A stretch of 64,000 nt of DNA, taken from contig OY365810.1 in assembly GCA_959347315.1 (NCBI GenBank), positions 31,643,476 through 31,707,475 of the forward strand, read 5' to 3'. This document shows, piece by piece, positions 1 through 11,790 of the stretch. Under the pieces are notes generated by a model that saw only the letters and a program-made list of their open reading frames with translations, did not search any database and was not told the origin of the DNA. How positions within the stretch are numbered: position 1 is the stretch's first letter; the number at the start of each line of letters is the position of its first letter. A program made the translations under genes and the position numbers. The DNA is from Bimastos eiseni. Its lineage: Eukaryota > Annelida > Clitellata > Crassiclitellata > Lumbricidae.

Positions 1-900
1 CCGTTCCAAATAGCTGGTGCAACTGGACTAAGCATCGCTTGCAGAACTTCAGAGAGGATAAGAATTACGGTATAGGCCGAGATTGAGAGAACTATGATGC
101 CGAGCTAGTAGACCCTGACGGTTGAATGGTTAACAGCAAGAGGGTTGAGAGGTTTGACAGGCATTGTAGGTAAGGAATGCAATTTTTAGGCACTGCGCTG
201 AGGGCATTTTAGCCAATGATTTGAGAACAGAGGATATGTGATGGTGTTTGGGAGTTTTGGTGACTAGGCGGACAATAGTGTTTTGGATTGTTTGTAGGCT
301 TTAATTTGAGAAGAGCGATTTTGTGAAAAGGGGAATTACAGTAGTCTAGTTTTAAATGCACAATTGAAGTGCCTATTGTACACGCGGACTTGTAATCAAG
401 GTCACGGATGTGTAAATAGCAGGTTCGAGTGATGTGGTCGGAAAAGGTAAGGATCTTATCGCAGATGATTCCAAGATTGCGGACAGGAGACTAGTAAAGC
501 ACGGGAGAAGAGAAATCTGTTGGGAAAGGTCGGAAGGACAGGTCTGTTAGCCTTATGGGCCAATAAAGAGGAGACCTGTTTGAATGCTCTAAGCATAACA
601 GGCTGGCAGTCATCCAGGCTGATTTCTGAGCAATTGTATTTTGTTATGACTCAGCGCAGCTGGAAGTGATTGATGGCAGACGGACCAGTATGGTCAGCAT
701 AGAATTGATGATCGACAAAAGATGAGAAACTAATTATGCTGAGTGGAAGGTGTAAACAATGAACAACAGAGGACCAAAGACAGAACCTTGAGAAACACCG
801 CAGATGAAGGTGTACGAATAAAATGAGTGGCCAGCGGCATTGAAAGCGGCGGTGAAAGAGTTAAAGAAACATACTAGCACATAAGTTCTTCTCAAGAGCA
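1..900 (-). mobile_element. decayed non-LTR retrotransposon (reverse transcriptase relic)
   Basis: Read on the minus strand, about 800 down to 755 encodes GVSQGSVFGPLLF, the conserved reverse transcriptase motif (family form GVPQGSVLGPLLF), followed by a degraded YADD-like site (YADHTG). About 500-330 gives LTFSDHI and LDYCNS, standard landmarks of the C-terminal RT region of CR1/L2/jockey-type LINEs. Stops and frameshifts break the frame throughout, so this is a dead copy. It probably lies in an intron of the ABCG-like gene whose exons flank it. The clade is inferred from motifs remembered, not from a search. Confidence 0.75.
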
Positions 901-2330
901 TATTAATACTACACTCAGAGTATTCCTACATAAGGTCTGGAGGTAGAATTGAAAACCATAATGCAACATGTGTTGTGAAATTGTTGAAACGCTGGAGCCG
1001 CAGAGGTTAGCCAGATAGCAAGGAGTCAATTTTATCCTTATCGTATACACTGCACTCTCAAAGCAGCTTGCACTTAAACAGTCAGCAAACTTCTGGAGAT
1101 TATCTAATTGAATGATTATCGGATTAATTCACAGATAAGAAACCGGAAAGGGACCTTTTAGTCAGACATGTTCACAAGATTAGTAATTAGAACACGGATC
1201 TATTGGCCGAACGACAGTCTCGCTGAGCAGTCAGACCAACTGTAGAACTAGAGCGGCTGGAGGAGTAGATGGTACTCAGCCGCTGACAACCCTGACCAGA
1301 CATCTGGGAGATAAGGTTGGAGGCAAACTAATAACCGAAAACAGCTGTCGACATTTGTTGTGGTTTGGCTGAGGCTTCGAGTGCAGAGGCCGCTGAGAAA
1401 ACGAAGCAAGTCAAAGCATGACCAACAATATAGGAAACTTACAGACAGTTAGACGCATACATACAGAGTTACACACAGACACACATAGGAGGAAAAGAAA
1501 CTGTCAGTCGAACGGATGGATGGGCATACGATGGTACGGATGCAATAAAAGAGAAGTTAAGGCATGGATATGGATGCAGCGGCAAACGGAAAGAGAGAGA
1601 TACAACAGACAGAGACAGGAAGAGGAAGGGAGTGGCAAGAGACAGCAAGACAGCGACACAGAAAAACTGAGATAAAGAGAGTTGAGACAGATGAAGAGAA
1701 ATGAGGCTGACACTGAATTGGGGATAGGTCGTTTCAAATGGGAGCAAAAGGTCAGATCAGGCGCTAAGAACGTGATACGGAGACAGAAAGACAGAGAGAG
1801 AGAGAGAAACAGAAGAAACAGGAAGAGAAAGGGATGAATGGACGGACGGACGAAGGGAGAGACGGATGTAAGGAGGGAGTGAGATACTGAGACAGACAAA
1901 TAGACAGAAAAAGACAGACACACAGTGAGAGACACACCCAGAGCGGGAGAGGTGAGAGTGTCGATGAGCGACGATGACCTAAAGAGGAACTAGAGGAGGA
2001 ATTGGACGGACAGAGCTTGCGATGGAGGCACGAAACGGACTACCTCTCTATAGGCCTACAATCGATCTTGCAAGATGCATTTAATTGCCTCAAAAGAAGA
2101 GAAACCAACCAGAATAGAAAATGAATGAAAATATGGCAGACATTCAGTCAGCCAATCAATCAGTGAGTCGGCTAACAAGCCAGACGGCCAGACGATGAGG
2201 CAGCCAGACGGACGAACAAGCGGGAGTAGCGAGCTAGTGAGAGTTAGTAGGTGTTGGTCAGTTAGTCAGTCAGACAGTCAAGAAGTCAGTCGATCGGCCA
2301 ATCAGTCAGTCAAACGGTCAGCTTGATAAC
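901..2330. repeat. gene-free stretch with degenerate GACA/CAGT simple repeats
   Basis: From about 1290 to 2330 the sequence is dominated by imperfect GACAGA, GAGAGA and CAGTCAGT/CAATCAAT arrays. Open frames of 85-143 residues here are low-complexity translations of the repeat. No splice-bounded exon was recognised. It lies in the presumed ABCG intron. Confidence 0.6.
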
Positions 2331-2542
2331 TGAAAGTGCATGCCTCCTTAAAATGGATTAAAACCTTTAACATCATCTCACCTCTCCTCATAGGATGGAT
2401 GACTCTATTTCGCATGCGCAGTCCAGTTACCGTTCGATTTGCACGTGTAAATAAGACTATCTACTTCCTTACAACCCCGCATTAAATTAATTTAAATATA
2501 CGGCTATGTCAGTTCATATGCAGCAGTTATACAGAAAATTTC

Positions 2543-2670
2543 TTTTTGATATGGTGCTATGTACTTAGATTGTACTTTTGATATGGTGCTATGTACTTAG
2601 AGTGTACTTTTGATATGATGCTATGTACTTAGAGTGTACTTTTGATATGATGCTATGTACTTAGAGTGCT
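2543..2670 (+). repeat. 32-bp tandem repeat, 4 copies
   Basis: Four nearly identical 32-bp units, each with GATATGRTGCTATGTACTTA; the GATATG starts fall at 2548, 2580, 2612 and 2644. Units 1-2 have GGT and units 3-4 have GAT at the same place, so the array probably grew by pairwise duplication. Confidence 0.9.
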
Positions 2671-2679
2671 TAGATCCGC

Positions 2680-3017
2680 TTGATACATAAGAACCTGATA
2701 CTCAAGACCTATAGTCTGTTAAACGCCTCCCTCAATTGCATTATTTTCAGAAGGCTCTGCAATATTATACCATACTATAAACAACCTGAGCTATTAATAG
2801 AGTATCACACCAAACGCACCCCGCCTAACAGCAAAAACAATTAAAAATCATCTGTTCAGAATTTTTTATTAAGCGGATGCCACCGCTGCACAGGTACTGT
2901 TAAGGTTCAGCATAGGAGGCCCCTATATACATTCTAGGGCATGGCACCTTTGCCCCGACTACCTCAATTAGGCTCATTGGTCTTTCCTGCAGACATTATA
3001 TATACATTATGAACATT

Positions 3018-3058
<41 letters not shown>

Positions 3059-4390
3059 CTATAAACATATCCATCATACTTTTATTATAGGTATAGCTTG
3101 AGATCCTATTGCATATTATTGGTATCTAGGGTAGGGCACAAACGTGTTTCTGTATATGTATGTTTATAATATATAGTACAGGACCTGCATAAGCCTGTCA
3201 TACATTTATTTATGCACGTATAGGCTTATAATATAACTGGATATACAATTATATATTTGTATCTATGGTATACGTACATGTTGTATTAGATTACAAAGGC
3301 CTACTTGGTGTGAAAAGCGTAAATACGGTCCCTGTGTGAAAACGTCAATCATGTTATTCGGGCTAATGATCCAATTTACCACCAGAATTGTCAAAATGAA
3401 AAATGTGGAGATATATATAAGGAAACGATTCGAGTGGAAAATTATAAACCGAATTTAGTGTGGGAAAATGTCGTCATTGATAAATGGAAACAACGCCCTC
3501 AGCAAAGTCAGCAGTAGATAGGCCTGTATAGTACGCCTATAAAAACGCCTATTCAACAGTATATAATATACAAAGGGCGCTTAGGTTATAAGTGCAGAGG
3601 CGTTAACCTATATGGAGCCCTGGTAATTCGAGTAAGTAAGTGAGTAAGTAAGTAAGTATATTCTTTATTGAACCAACTGCTTATCCGCACTCTGGTGTAC
3701 AATACATTTTAAAGTACAGAATTCTAATTAAACAATTGAAAAAGAATTTCCACTCTAGATTGTCTGCAACATACATGCAGTTGTGGGGATCAACAGATCT
3801 TCTTTTAAAGATTTTTTATAGCAATACATTAATTTTAATAATACAACATTCTCATTAAAAAGGACTTACGCTCTGTGGAATTTCACAGTCATGTGGGCGC
3901 AGACGTATACGGAGTACGTAGTACTCACAATGTTTGAGCCAGAGTGCCCCAGCATTGATTGGGCGCCCCCCTCCACAAATAAACTCTCAAAGAATAGGCT
4001 TATGTGTGAAAGAAAATATTCAGTTCCAGATGTTTCATAGTAACCATACAATCCACTCTCATAAAATGCCCAGCGAGAGTTCCAGAAAATGATTTTAGGT
4101 CCGTACTCTATTTTCAGCAGTAGAACAAATTATCAGAATTATTTCCCGCCTCATTCTGTGCTGGGGAGTGATCTGTGCTTCTCGTTGAAGCCAATGACGT
4201 CTAACTTTATTTAAGCTTTGATTCATTTGTTGGTATCCTGCAATATTGGATACATGTCGACGCTTCTTATTCTCTCGACCCCTCCCTGGGATAACTACCC
4301 TTGTGTATGTAGGTCTATATTAAGAGCGACGACGGTTGGTTGGTCCAATGAGGGCAAATTCTGCAGTGATGTCTAGGCCTATAACTCTAC
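2680..4390. other. AT-rich intronic stretch, no gene recognised
   Basis: Contains a (TA)n tract around 3024-3049 and GTAAG repeats near 3630-3657. A 61-residue minus-strand frame at 3866-4051 has no family resemblance or good splice borders. I searched by eye for the next ABCG exon (downstream of Walker A) and did not find it, so that exon probably lies beyond the left edge. Confidence 0.5.
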
Positions 4391-4396
4391 ACGTAC

Positions 4397-4514
4397 CTAT
4401 AACCAGCGAGGATGTTGGTGAGCGAAGACTTTCCGGCGCCGCTGGGTCCCATGATGGCCGTCAGTTGAGATGATCGGAAGCAGCCACTGATGCTCTTCAG
4501 GATCGGCTTAGAAC
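4397..4514 (-). CDS. ABCG1/ABCG4-like half transporter, exon 2 (Walker A exon)
   Basis: This 118-bp internal exon encodes a segment ending [14 protein letters not shown] followed by [15 protein letters not shown] is the Walker A (P-loop) of the ATP-binding domain. The surrounding pattern ([27 protein letters not shown]) is typical of ABCG1/ABCG4 sterol and phospholipid exporters, which act as dimers in plasma or endosomal membranes. The acceptor AG follows AACGAA (minus strand) and the donor is TATAG|GTACGT. It enters in phase 1, matching the phase-1 donor of exon 1 at 10945, so the joined product reads [16 protein letters not shown]. It leaves in phase 2, and the next exon is not in the window. 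The usual STL after the P-loop is SSL here. It is too short for the open-frame list and was found from splice signals. Confidence 0.9.
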
Positions 4515-4785
4515 CTTTCGTTTAAAAACAAACTACAGATCTATAAAACTATATCCAGCTCCGAGACTGTTATCACTGGAAAGGGAATCCAACACTAACC
4601 GTAGTCATGTAGCACAGCAGGTATACATACGATCAGGAAACATTCTCGAAATTTCTGAAGTGCGTTTAGATTCTGTTAAGGTAGCTACATTTAAAGCCTT
4701 CGAAGGGTTGATGTGAGGAGTCATAGAGATGCCCACATACACATGTCGTAAATACACACATGAATATTGAATACATACATATATA

Positions 4786-5297
4786 TATACATACATACAT
4801 ACATGCATACATGCATACATGCATACATGCATACATGCATACATGCATACATGCATACATGCATACATGCATACATGCATACATGCATACATGCATACAT
4901 GCATACATGCATACATGCATACATGCATACATGCATACATGCATACATGCATACATGCATACATGCATACATGCATACATGCATACATGCATACATGCAT
5001 ACATGCATACATGCATACATGCATACATGCATACATGCATACATGCATACATGCATACATGCATACATGCATACATGCATACATGCATACATGCATACAT
5101 GCATACATGCATATATACATTCGTGTGTATAGAAAGATAGATACATACAAACATGCATGCATGCATGCATGCATGCATGCATACATACATACATACATAC
5201 ATACATACATACATACATACATACATACATACATACATACATGCATACATACATACATACATACATACATACATACATACATACATACATACATACA
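4786..5297. repeat. large ATGCATAC / ACAT microsatellite
   Basis: From about 4803 to 5111 the 8-bp palindrome-rich unit ATGCATAC repeats almost without error, roughly 38 copies. This is followed by a short (ATGC)n block at 5153-5182 and (ACAT)n to about 5297. Every frame on both strands stays open across it, giving false open frames of up to 247 residues. It lies in ABCG intron 1. Confidence 0.97.
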
Positions 5298-5414
5298 TGT
5301 GTAGTTGTGTACATATGATAAATGCAACGCACAATGATATCGTAATCAAATAATCGTAATTAAAACTCAAGGCAAGGCAAGGCGCTTTAAGAGCTTTACA
5401 AGCATGCATTTATG

Positions 5415-5650
5415 TATTCATTCATTTTCCGAAATTTGATTCCGCCCTCCTTCCAACATCTTTTGCTCAGAAGTGCATACACATGCCTCAACGGGGCAAC
5501 TGCAGTTGTACTGCAGAGCAAGGGTGCGAAGGACTTGCTGAAGGTCCCTACACAGTGACTGACGCCTCGGACGAGGCTCGAACCCGCGCGTTCAGCACAC
5601 ACTGAACGTTACGGGCTGACCGCTCTAACCGATCGGCCACTGTGCCACAC
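5415..5650 (-). mobile_element. tRNA-derived SINE, copy 1
   Basis: On the minus strand the element starts near 5650 with a tRNA-like head: an A-box-like GGCCGATCGGTTAGAGCGG and a B box in GGGTTCGAGCC. It continues with the body shared by copies 2 and 3 (CACTGTGTAGGGACCTT, then CTCTGCAGTACA). It ends in an AATG-rich tail near 5415. The long variable-arm-like spacing suggests a tRNA-Leu or tRNA-Ser ancestor, which is an inference. Confidence 0.85.
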
Positions 5651-5659
5651 CGATGTATG

Positions 5660-7570
5660 TAGCATGTATTTATCAATCAACAAATCAACCAGTCAAGCAA
5701 TCAAGCTAGCAATCGAGCAATTAAGCAATCAGTCAGTAAATCAATCAATCAAAAAAATCAATATTGGTCATTCGTTAATTCAAGCTAACACAGAGCCAAC
5801 TGGAGACACCGACTTTAGTAACGTATTTAGGCCAATTATAGTGTGAAGGCCTTCAAAAGGAAAATCAGGTCAGTATGACTGATCAACTATAGGTAAGCAA
5901 GACGTAGTTGTTAGACGTAGGCCTAACGAAGGAAATATTAAATTAAAAATTACTGGCAAAAGGTCAAGATACGGGTCTATATTGTTTTGATCGAGACTAG
6001 TGGAACACTGATTATTTTTCAATGGAATGAGACCATCGTGCCTCGATTTTATCAAAATCTAAACTCGTTGCCGTAGCTCAGCAAACTACGGTTCACTATA
6101 AGCCTACATGTAGTTGTGGTATCCATAGAAAACATCGGGGCTGTCTCCCCAATAGGTTCCCCACAATACCCACTGGCACGGAATCATAAGTCTCCCCAAT
6201 TTATTACTGACAAATGCTTGCTACTTGCCAAGATTCGTGCATTCTCATTGCCATCAGGATCATCATCCTGAATCCAACCATTTATCGCTTATTGTATGGG
6301 AATCAATGAACTCCACTCATTCTGACCATTTTTAAAATTCAGTGCTTACACGTGGTCAGTCCAAGTCTTCTCAGATCCTCGTCTGTCCACTCAGGTCAGT
6401 CGGGGTCTTTCTTTCTCCATCAAACGCCTCAGGCAAGTAATATGAATTGTTCCCTAAATCGCACAGTGAGTGGTTACCTTAAAAGGGCGCTATATAAGTT
6501 TTTTGAATGAATGAATGAATTGTGTTGCAATTGTTCATTCAATTCTTTCAGCTACACCAAATCTTCTGAGACTCAGCTGGGCGATTCCATCTGATTGAAT
6601 TGTCTCCCTATCCAGCTATGGCCATCCCATATTTTCCAGCGGTTTTCTGTAGCCGTGTGTTTCTATATTGAGATTATATAAATTTTATCATCTTGATTTT
6701 CATTGTGTTGCATATTTATGTCTTCACTACTGTGTTATAATTCAGCTTCTTCATATCTCAGCCAGTCTTTTACCGTAATACTCGCGAGGTGCCTCCAAGT
6801 CTTATACTTCGCGATGCCCATGGGCTCAGGTTCACATCGTCTTACTTTCATAACTTTCCGTATAAATAGTCTGACTGTCGAGAAAGAAATAGGGTGAGTG
6901 TTGAAGGAGGTGGGAAAGAAAATGGAGGAGGGGAGATAACGGGGTGGAGGAGAAAATATAGGAGGCAATGGGGGAGGAGGAGGAGAGTTGGTTAACGGCG
7001 ACAAACCATTTCATTGCAGAGATTGCCATATGTCCAGACCGGTCTTGGAAATGAACCTAATGCCAAGAGATTAGAAAGCCTGAAAAAACTGAGACCCATC
7101 AAATTCAGCTTCCGAGCCAAACGACCTCTGACCTCCTCCTCCTCTGCATCCTCCTCCTCCTCGTCTCCCTCTTCGTCCTCCTACTCTCCTTCTCTCTGAT
7201 AAGGCCTGGATGGATGGAGCTCCAAGAGACGAAACCGTTATATTGTGTGTTTTGGCTGCAGACAAAATGAATCAGGTTCATAGAGATGGGCGTCACACTG
7301 GGTGGGACGCATGATATGATAGGCCTATATGTAGCTGTTGTATCATATCTGGAAAATGATGATGATTATGATGATGATGATTATGATGATGACGATGATG
7401 ATGATGATAATCATGATGATCGATTGATCATGGCAATAATAATTATACCCATACTAATAAAGTCTATGATGATTATAATCCCAAAAAGATAATAATAATA
7501 ATAACAGTAATAGCAAAACCATTTGCGAAGACAAGCCATTCCAAAACAATGCCCCCCCCTAATTTTTCGA
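5660..7570. other. ABCG intron 1 sequence, no firm gene
   Basis: Holds CAAT/CAGT-type simple repeats near 5675-5755, a LINE 3' tail near 6470-6530, and GGAGGA/TCCTCC tracts around 6900-7190. One plus-strand exon-like block (7018-7199) is discussed in the findings. GAT repeats run from 7357 to 7420. Confidence 0.5.
6470..6530 (+). mobile_element. LINE 3' tail with (GAAT)n end
   Basis: Contains AAAGGGCGCTATATAAGT followed by (GAAT)n. The same signature ends the LINE copies at 39190-39260, 43390-43450 and 50930-50995, so this is the 3' tip of a truncated insertion. Confidence 0.65.
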
Positions 7571-7579
7571 ATCCCGAGG

Positions 7580-7755
<176 letters not shown>

Positions 7756-7879
7756 TTAAAATGATAACAATAATAAGACAAAGAATGGTAATTCTATTAT
7801 GATCCTTCTTTTAGTTATCACATGCAAGACAAAATATAACTAAAAATTAAAAAATAATAACAATAATAATTATAATAAT

Positions 7880-8790
7880 TGCAAACCACCATTCTCTCGG
7901 CTGCATTGACGGCTCCAGATAGATACGGGAAGGAACTGTTGGAGTCTCGCCATGGATCTTTGCCCGAGGTGATACATCCAATGCCAATCAAGCAGAGCAT
8001 CTGGGATCGACCACTCATTGATATCGACAAAACGAAGATCCGCCGCCACGCCTGCGACTTGGTCAATGGAGCCAGGTTAGACGCAGCTTGCAGCCCTCAC
8101 TCAGCCGATTGGCTGACCGCCCTGCCCAGTGCTACATGCGGCCTTGTCCTTGACAACGAGGCGGTCCGGGTGGCGGTAGGCCTGAGGTTGGGCCTGGAAC
8201 TTTGTGGCCCTCACGGATGCCACTGTGGAGAGGCAGCGGGCCCGGAGGACCACTATGGCTTCGTGTGCAGGAGGGCCCAGGGACGCTCTTTGCGCCACTA
8301 CGTCATCAATGACATCGTTTGGCGGTCTCTTCTCAGGACTCAGATACCGAGCACCTAGGAACCGGTCGGCCTATTTAGATCTGATGGGAGGAGGCCCGAC
8401 GGGGCAACGCTCATCCCTTGGTCGAGGGGAAGTACCTGGCATGGGATGCTACAATTGTTCATACCTGTGCTGCCTCGTTCATAACCTAGACTGGGGAGAA
8501 GGGACCTGCGTCGGTTCAGGCGGCAGAACGCAAAACTCTAAAATACGGCTGACTGACTACCTGCTTCCTATGATTTCCAACCGCTCGCTATTGAGACAAT
8601 GGGCCGGTTCAACCCCTCGGCGTTGGATTTCATCAGCGAAATCGGTAGCCGGATTTCTCTTATAAGTGGCGACAGACGTGAGACGACCTTTCTTTTTCTG
8701 CGCATTTCTGTTTGCATCCAACGCTACAACCTAGTCGCTTTCATGGGCACCTTTCCGTTGACCCCAGAAGACGAGGCCTGACCCTCCGGG
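7880..8790 (+). pseudogene. decayed retroelement ORF, C-terminal module
   Basis: An initial frame (7879-8358) reads ADWLTALPSATCGLVLDNEAVRVAVGLRLG, then CGPHGCHCG and HYGFVCRRAQGRSLRHYVIND. A TAG interrupts the frame before EPVGLFRSDGRRPDG. Later pieces (WDATIVHTCAASF; FNPSALDFISEIGSRIS; RRETTFLFLRIS) continue in other frames. I recognise this as the C-terminal region following the reverse transcriptase of a retroelement widespread in aquatic invertebrates, with a Cys/His cluster. There is at least one stop and two frameshifts, so it is inactive. It is flanked by TAA microsatellites, which may be its target or tail. It differs from the CR1/L2-like relics elsewhere in the window. Confidence 0.65.
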
Positions 8791-8849
8791 CAATAAAATC
8801 TCTATATTAATAATCTCTAAGTCCCTGGGGAAACGAAGTACCTTAGGGC

Positions 8850-8955
8850 ATAAAAAGATTATAATAATAATAATAGTAATAATTATAATTATAATAATAG
8901 CAATAATAATAATAAGTTTAATAATAAAATCATAAAATCATAAAAATAATAATAG
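8850..8955. repeat. TAA/AAT-rich microsatellite
   Basis: Imperfect AATAAT and AATTATAAT arrays immediately downstream of the retroelement relic. Confidence 0.8.
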
Positions 8956-9148
8956 TGTCTGGTCCGTCTGAGGCAGATTGCCGAAGAAACATTTAGGAGA
9001 TTCGTGCCAGACACAATGCACAACATGCGTGGGCGATTTGAAGGATAAAGAAACAAAGCCAGACCAAGATGGTCTGGCTGGATAGATGAGGGCACTTGAA
9101 CTGACCATCAATTAAGGAGAACAATGGACTAGACAAATGACCGAGGAC

Positions 9149-9218
9149 AATGGGGATCCTATATTCGTACCCATCGCCACCAAATGGCTGGTGTCAGGAA
9201 CAGATGATGCTACATTGT
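9149..9218 (+). repeat. dispersed repeat Y, copy 1
   Basis: Contains ATTCGTACCCATCGCCACC followed by a short inverted GGTGTCAGGAAC. A close copy lies at 22237-22290 in the same orientation. The family and its ends are unknown. Confidence 0.6.
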
Positions 9219-9465
9219 AATCACTGTCAATCAGACGCAAGTACCGAGAAGCATGCGCTTGAATGACGCTTGCAAACATAATCGCAAAAACAGATATTTA
9301 AAGGTGCAGCATAAAGAAAGAGTCTTCATGAGAGCGGCGTCAGACCAGAATGGCTGTTGACGTAGGCCTATCTATACCGTAGCTAGGAGAATCCGAGAGG
9401 AAGGAAAGCTACGCCTCGAGTCAGCTGCCAGAAGACCAGGAGAGGGAAGGATGCTAGAGGAGAGG

Positions 9466-9725
9466 TAAACCGATGGCCGACTGGTTAGTGCGGTCGGCCC
9501 GTGATACTCAGTGTGCGCTGAGTGAGCGGGTTCGACCCTCGTGCGAGGCGTCAGTCACTGTGTAGGGACCTTGAGCAAGTCCTTCGCGCACTATTGCTCT
9601 GCAGTACAATTGCAATTGCGTCGTCGAGACGTATGTGCGCTTTCGTGCACGACTTGTGTTAAAACGCGTTATAAATGCTGTGTTGTATTGTATTGTGAAG
9701 TATTGTATAGTATTGAATAGAGGAG
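9466..9725 (+). mobile_element. tRNA-derived SINE, copy 2
   Basis: The plus-strand head reads GATGGCCGACTGGTTAGTGC (A box) with GGGTTCGACCC (B box). The shared body follows (CACTGTGTAGGGACCTTG, GCTCTGCAGTACAATTG), and it ends in a TATTG-type tail near 9690-9720. The body is shorter before the tail than in copies 1 and 3. Internal RNA polymerase III promoter boxes are still recognisable. Confidence 0.88.
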
Positions 9726-10085
9726 AGGGAATAACGCTATGGGCAATAATTATCCTGTGCCAGCTGTTGACTCGACCACAAAGACTCGTTTTCCGACTGG
9801 GTCAGAGTTCAACTAGTTTTCCCATAGCAGCTAAACGTGCCCCCTCCAGACAAAACCATCCACATATCAAAATGATCGCTGTTTCAGTTTAGAACAGTTT
9901 TATCATCCACATTGTACGTGGCCAAATAACCAAAGCCTGTACTATATATTAGTTATATATTATCATACATACATTACCTGTGTAACATATATCGTCATGA
10001 TTATATGCAATGCATTGTCAGTCGACTATCGCGTACAGACAGGAAAGTAGAAAAGCAAAGCAGACAGATAGAAAGACAGACAGAC

Positions 10086-10122
<37 letters not shown>

Positions 10123-10666
10123 GGCAAAAGGGCAGATGAGTAGACACAGACACAGGGTGACGTAGAATAAATGTGCTTTAAATGCAGGCCGCAATGTTCA
10201 GGGTGTCATACATATAGGCCTAGCGTTACACTGTGCGTTGAAAATAATACAGGCCACTTACTCATACACAGTAGCAGTAGCACTGTAGCAACATTATCCT
10301 CAATCACTTGATTATTACCCAAATTGTTGATGAATTATAGCAATTATGTCTTTGTAAATTATGGATACGTGCAGGATTGTAGGCAGCAAATGTTTAAACT
10401 GAGATGCAAAACAAATCACAGACTCTGTTCAGTTCTGTTCTGGGCTTAAGTTACTGTGACCATCTTCTAAAAGGCAATTACATGCAATAAACAGCAACAC
10501 AGTCTTAACCTCTGACCGTGTGCACCATTTTTGAAACACCTAGGGTCCAAGTAAGTAGGCTACTCAGGCGAAGTAACGGAAATTTCACTACAGTTCGAAG
10601 TTTATTCCGTGTGTGTCTGTCTTATTTAGCTTCATGGCTGTCTGTGTTGTGTGCTAGTGTCAGTGT

Positions 10667-10714
<48 letters not shown>

Positions 10715-10940
10715 ACGTCTATGTGCGTCTATGCATCCATGTATCCGTCTATGAGTGTGTCAGTGTGTTCGCCAATGTGTGTGTCCATGTGTGTGTGTCT
10801 ATGTGTGTGTGTCCATGTGTGTGTCTATGTGTGTGCCATGCGTGTGTGTGTGTGTCCATATGTGTGACTATATGTGTTTCTATGTGTGCATCAGTCTATA
10901 CATCTGCCGTCTGACAGATGAATTATGTAATCTTGTACAC
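9726..10940. other. ABCG intron 1 with GACA and GT repeats
   Basis: A (GACA)n block lies at about 10075-10125. A (GT)n tract near 10669-10712 is followed by imperfect TGTGTG/CATG repeats to about 10905. Open frames rich in Val and Cys across the GT tract are artefacts. No exon was recognised. Confidence 0.7.
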
Positions 10941-10944
10941 TGAC

Positions 10945-11278
10945 CTTTCCGCCTGCCCTCCGACACAAAATAGGTCAGTGACCTGAATTCTATGTTGACC
11001 GCCCTTCTTCTAGACAGATCGCCGAATCTGGATCCTGCCGCTGCTGCTGCTGCTGCTCCTCCTCCTCCTCCTCCTGACGATGACTTAATCCTATGATTGA
11101 CATCATTGTCGACCCTGCTAAGCGTTGCAGCGCCATCGCAGGCTGGTCCAGTTATGGCAGCGACTTCTGCAGAGGTCTTTTGGACCGACGATGAAACTTT
11201 GCCACTTGCTTGAGGCAGTAGGATGCACTCTCGCCTTGTAAAAGGAACGAAGACTTGAGCAGAAAGTAACTCAGTCAT
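10945..11278 (-). CDS. ABCG1/ABCG4-like half transporter, exon 1
   Basis: The ATG at 11278 is directly preceded by GCA and an in-frame TAA, which fixes the start. The exon encodes 111 residues and ends in phase 1 at AAAG|GTCAGT. The C-terminal part reads RFGDLSRRRAVNIEFR then SLTYFVSEGRRK, close to the segment of ABCG1 just before the nucleotide-binding domain (RRAAVNIEFR.LSY.VPEG). Joined to exon 2 (4397-4514) it runs straight into the P-loop. ABCG1/4 proteins export cholesterol and phospholipid as dimers. The N-terminus (about 1-90) is poorly conserved and holds a Ser-Gly6-Ala7 run from a triplet repeat at about 11035-11080. The TM half is outside the window. ABCG1 versus ABCG4 cannot be decided from this much protein. 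Confidence 0.88.
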
Positions 11279-11754
11279 TGCTTAAACTCATATAGCGCCA
11301 TCAACTTCTAAGAAACGCCAATAACCTGCCCTATCCAATCATTCATTCAATGTCCTCAACCTCAAATCTATCATACTCGCTTGCCATGCTATCGGCATAA
11401 GCTCGAGCAAACAACGTAGGCCTACAAGACTTGAACGCTGGCGCTCCTAGAAATCCGTTCAACTAGGCACAGTTCTTTCGTCTATGACGAAGGCAATCAT
11501 CGCACAGTCGTTTTGCTGTCTGTTCGTTTGTTTGTCTGTCTGCTTCCGTTCCATTCTTCCGATTCCGTGAGTTCCACGCTTGAAGGTATACTCTGCAGAT
11601 CCAGCGGAGACTGATGCCGATCGAGTCGCTATCGGCTGCAGCTGTTCTCAGCCGCAGGGAGGCGAAAGCCTAACTTAGCAGCGAGTCACAGATCAGATCC
11701 CCGTTCTCCAATCTCTGTCTGTCTTTTCTCTCTCTGTCTCTGTCTCTCTGTCTT

Positions 11755-11790
<36 letters not shown>

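Noticed and set aside
4605..5409. Open frames up to 247 residues on both strands rich in Met/Cys/His/Tyr
   Set aside because: Translation of the ATGCATAC/ACAT microsatellite.
9466..9545. Functional tRNA gene
   Set aside because: A and B boxes are present, but the sequence is followed by a repeated body shared with other copies and the cloverleaf is degraded; it is a SINE head.
10971..10984. AGGTCAGTGACCT, a perfect IR-1 nuclear receptor site near the ABCG start
   Set aside because: It lies inside the coding exon, where it encodes the conserved FRSLTY segment, so coincidence is the simpler explanation.
11030..11280. Separate small Ala/Gly-rich gene
   Set aside because: The frame ends in the conserved ABCG pre-NBD segment and splices in phase to the Walker A exon.
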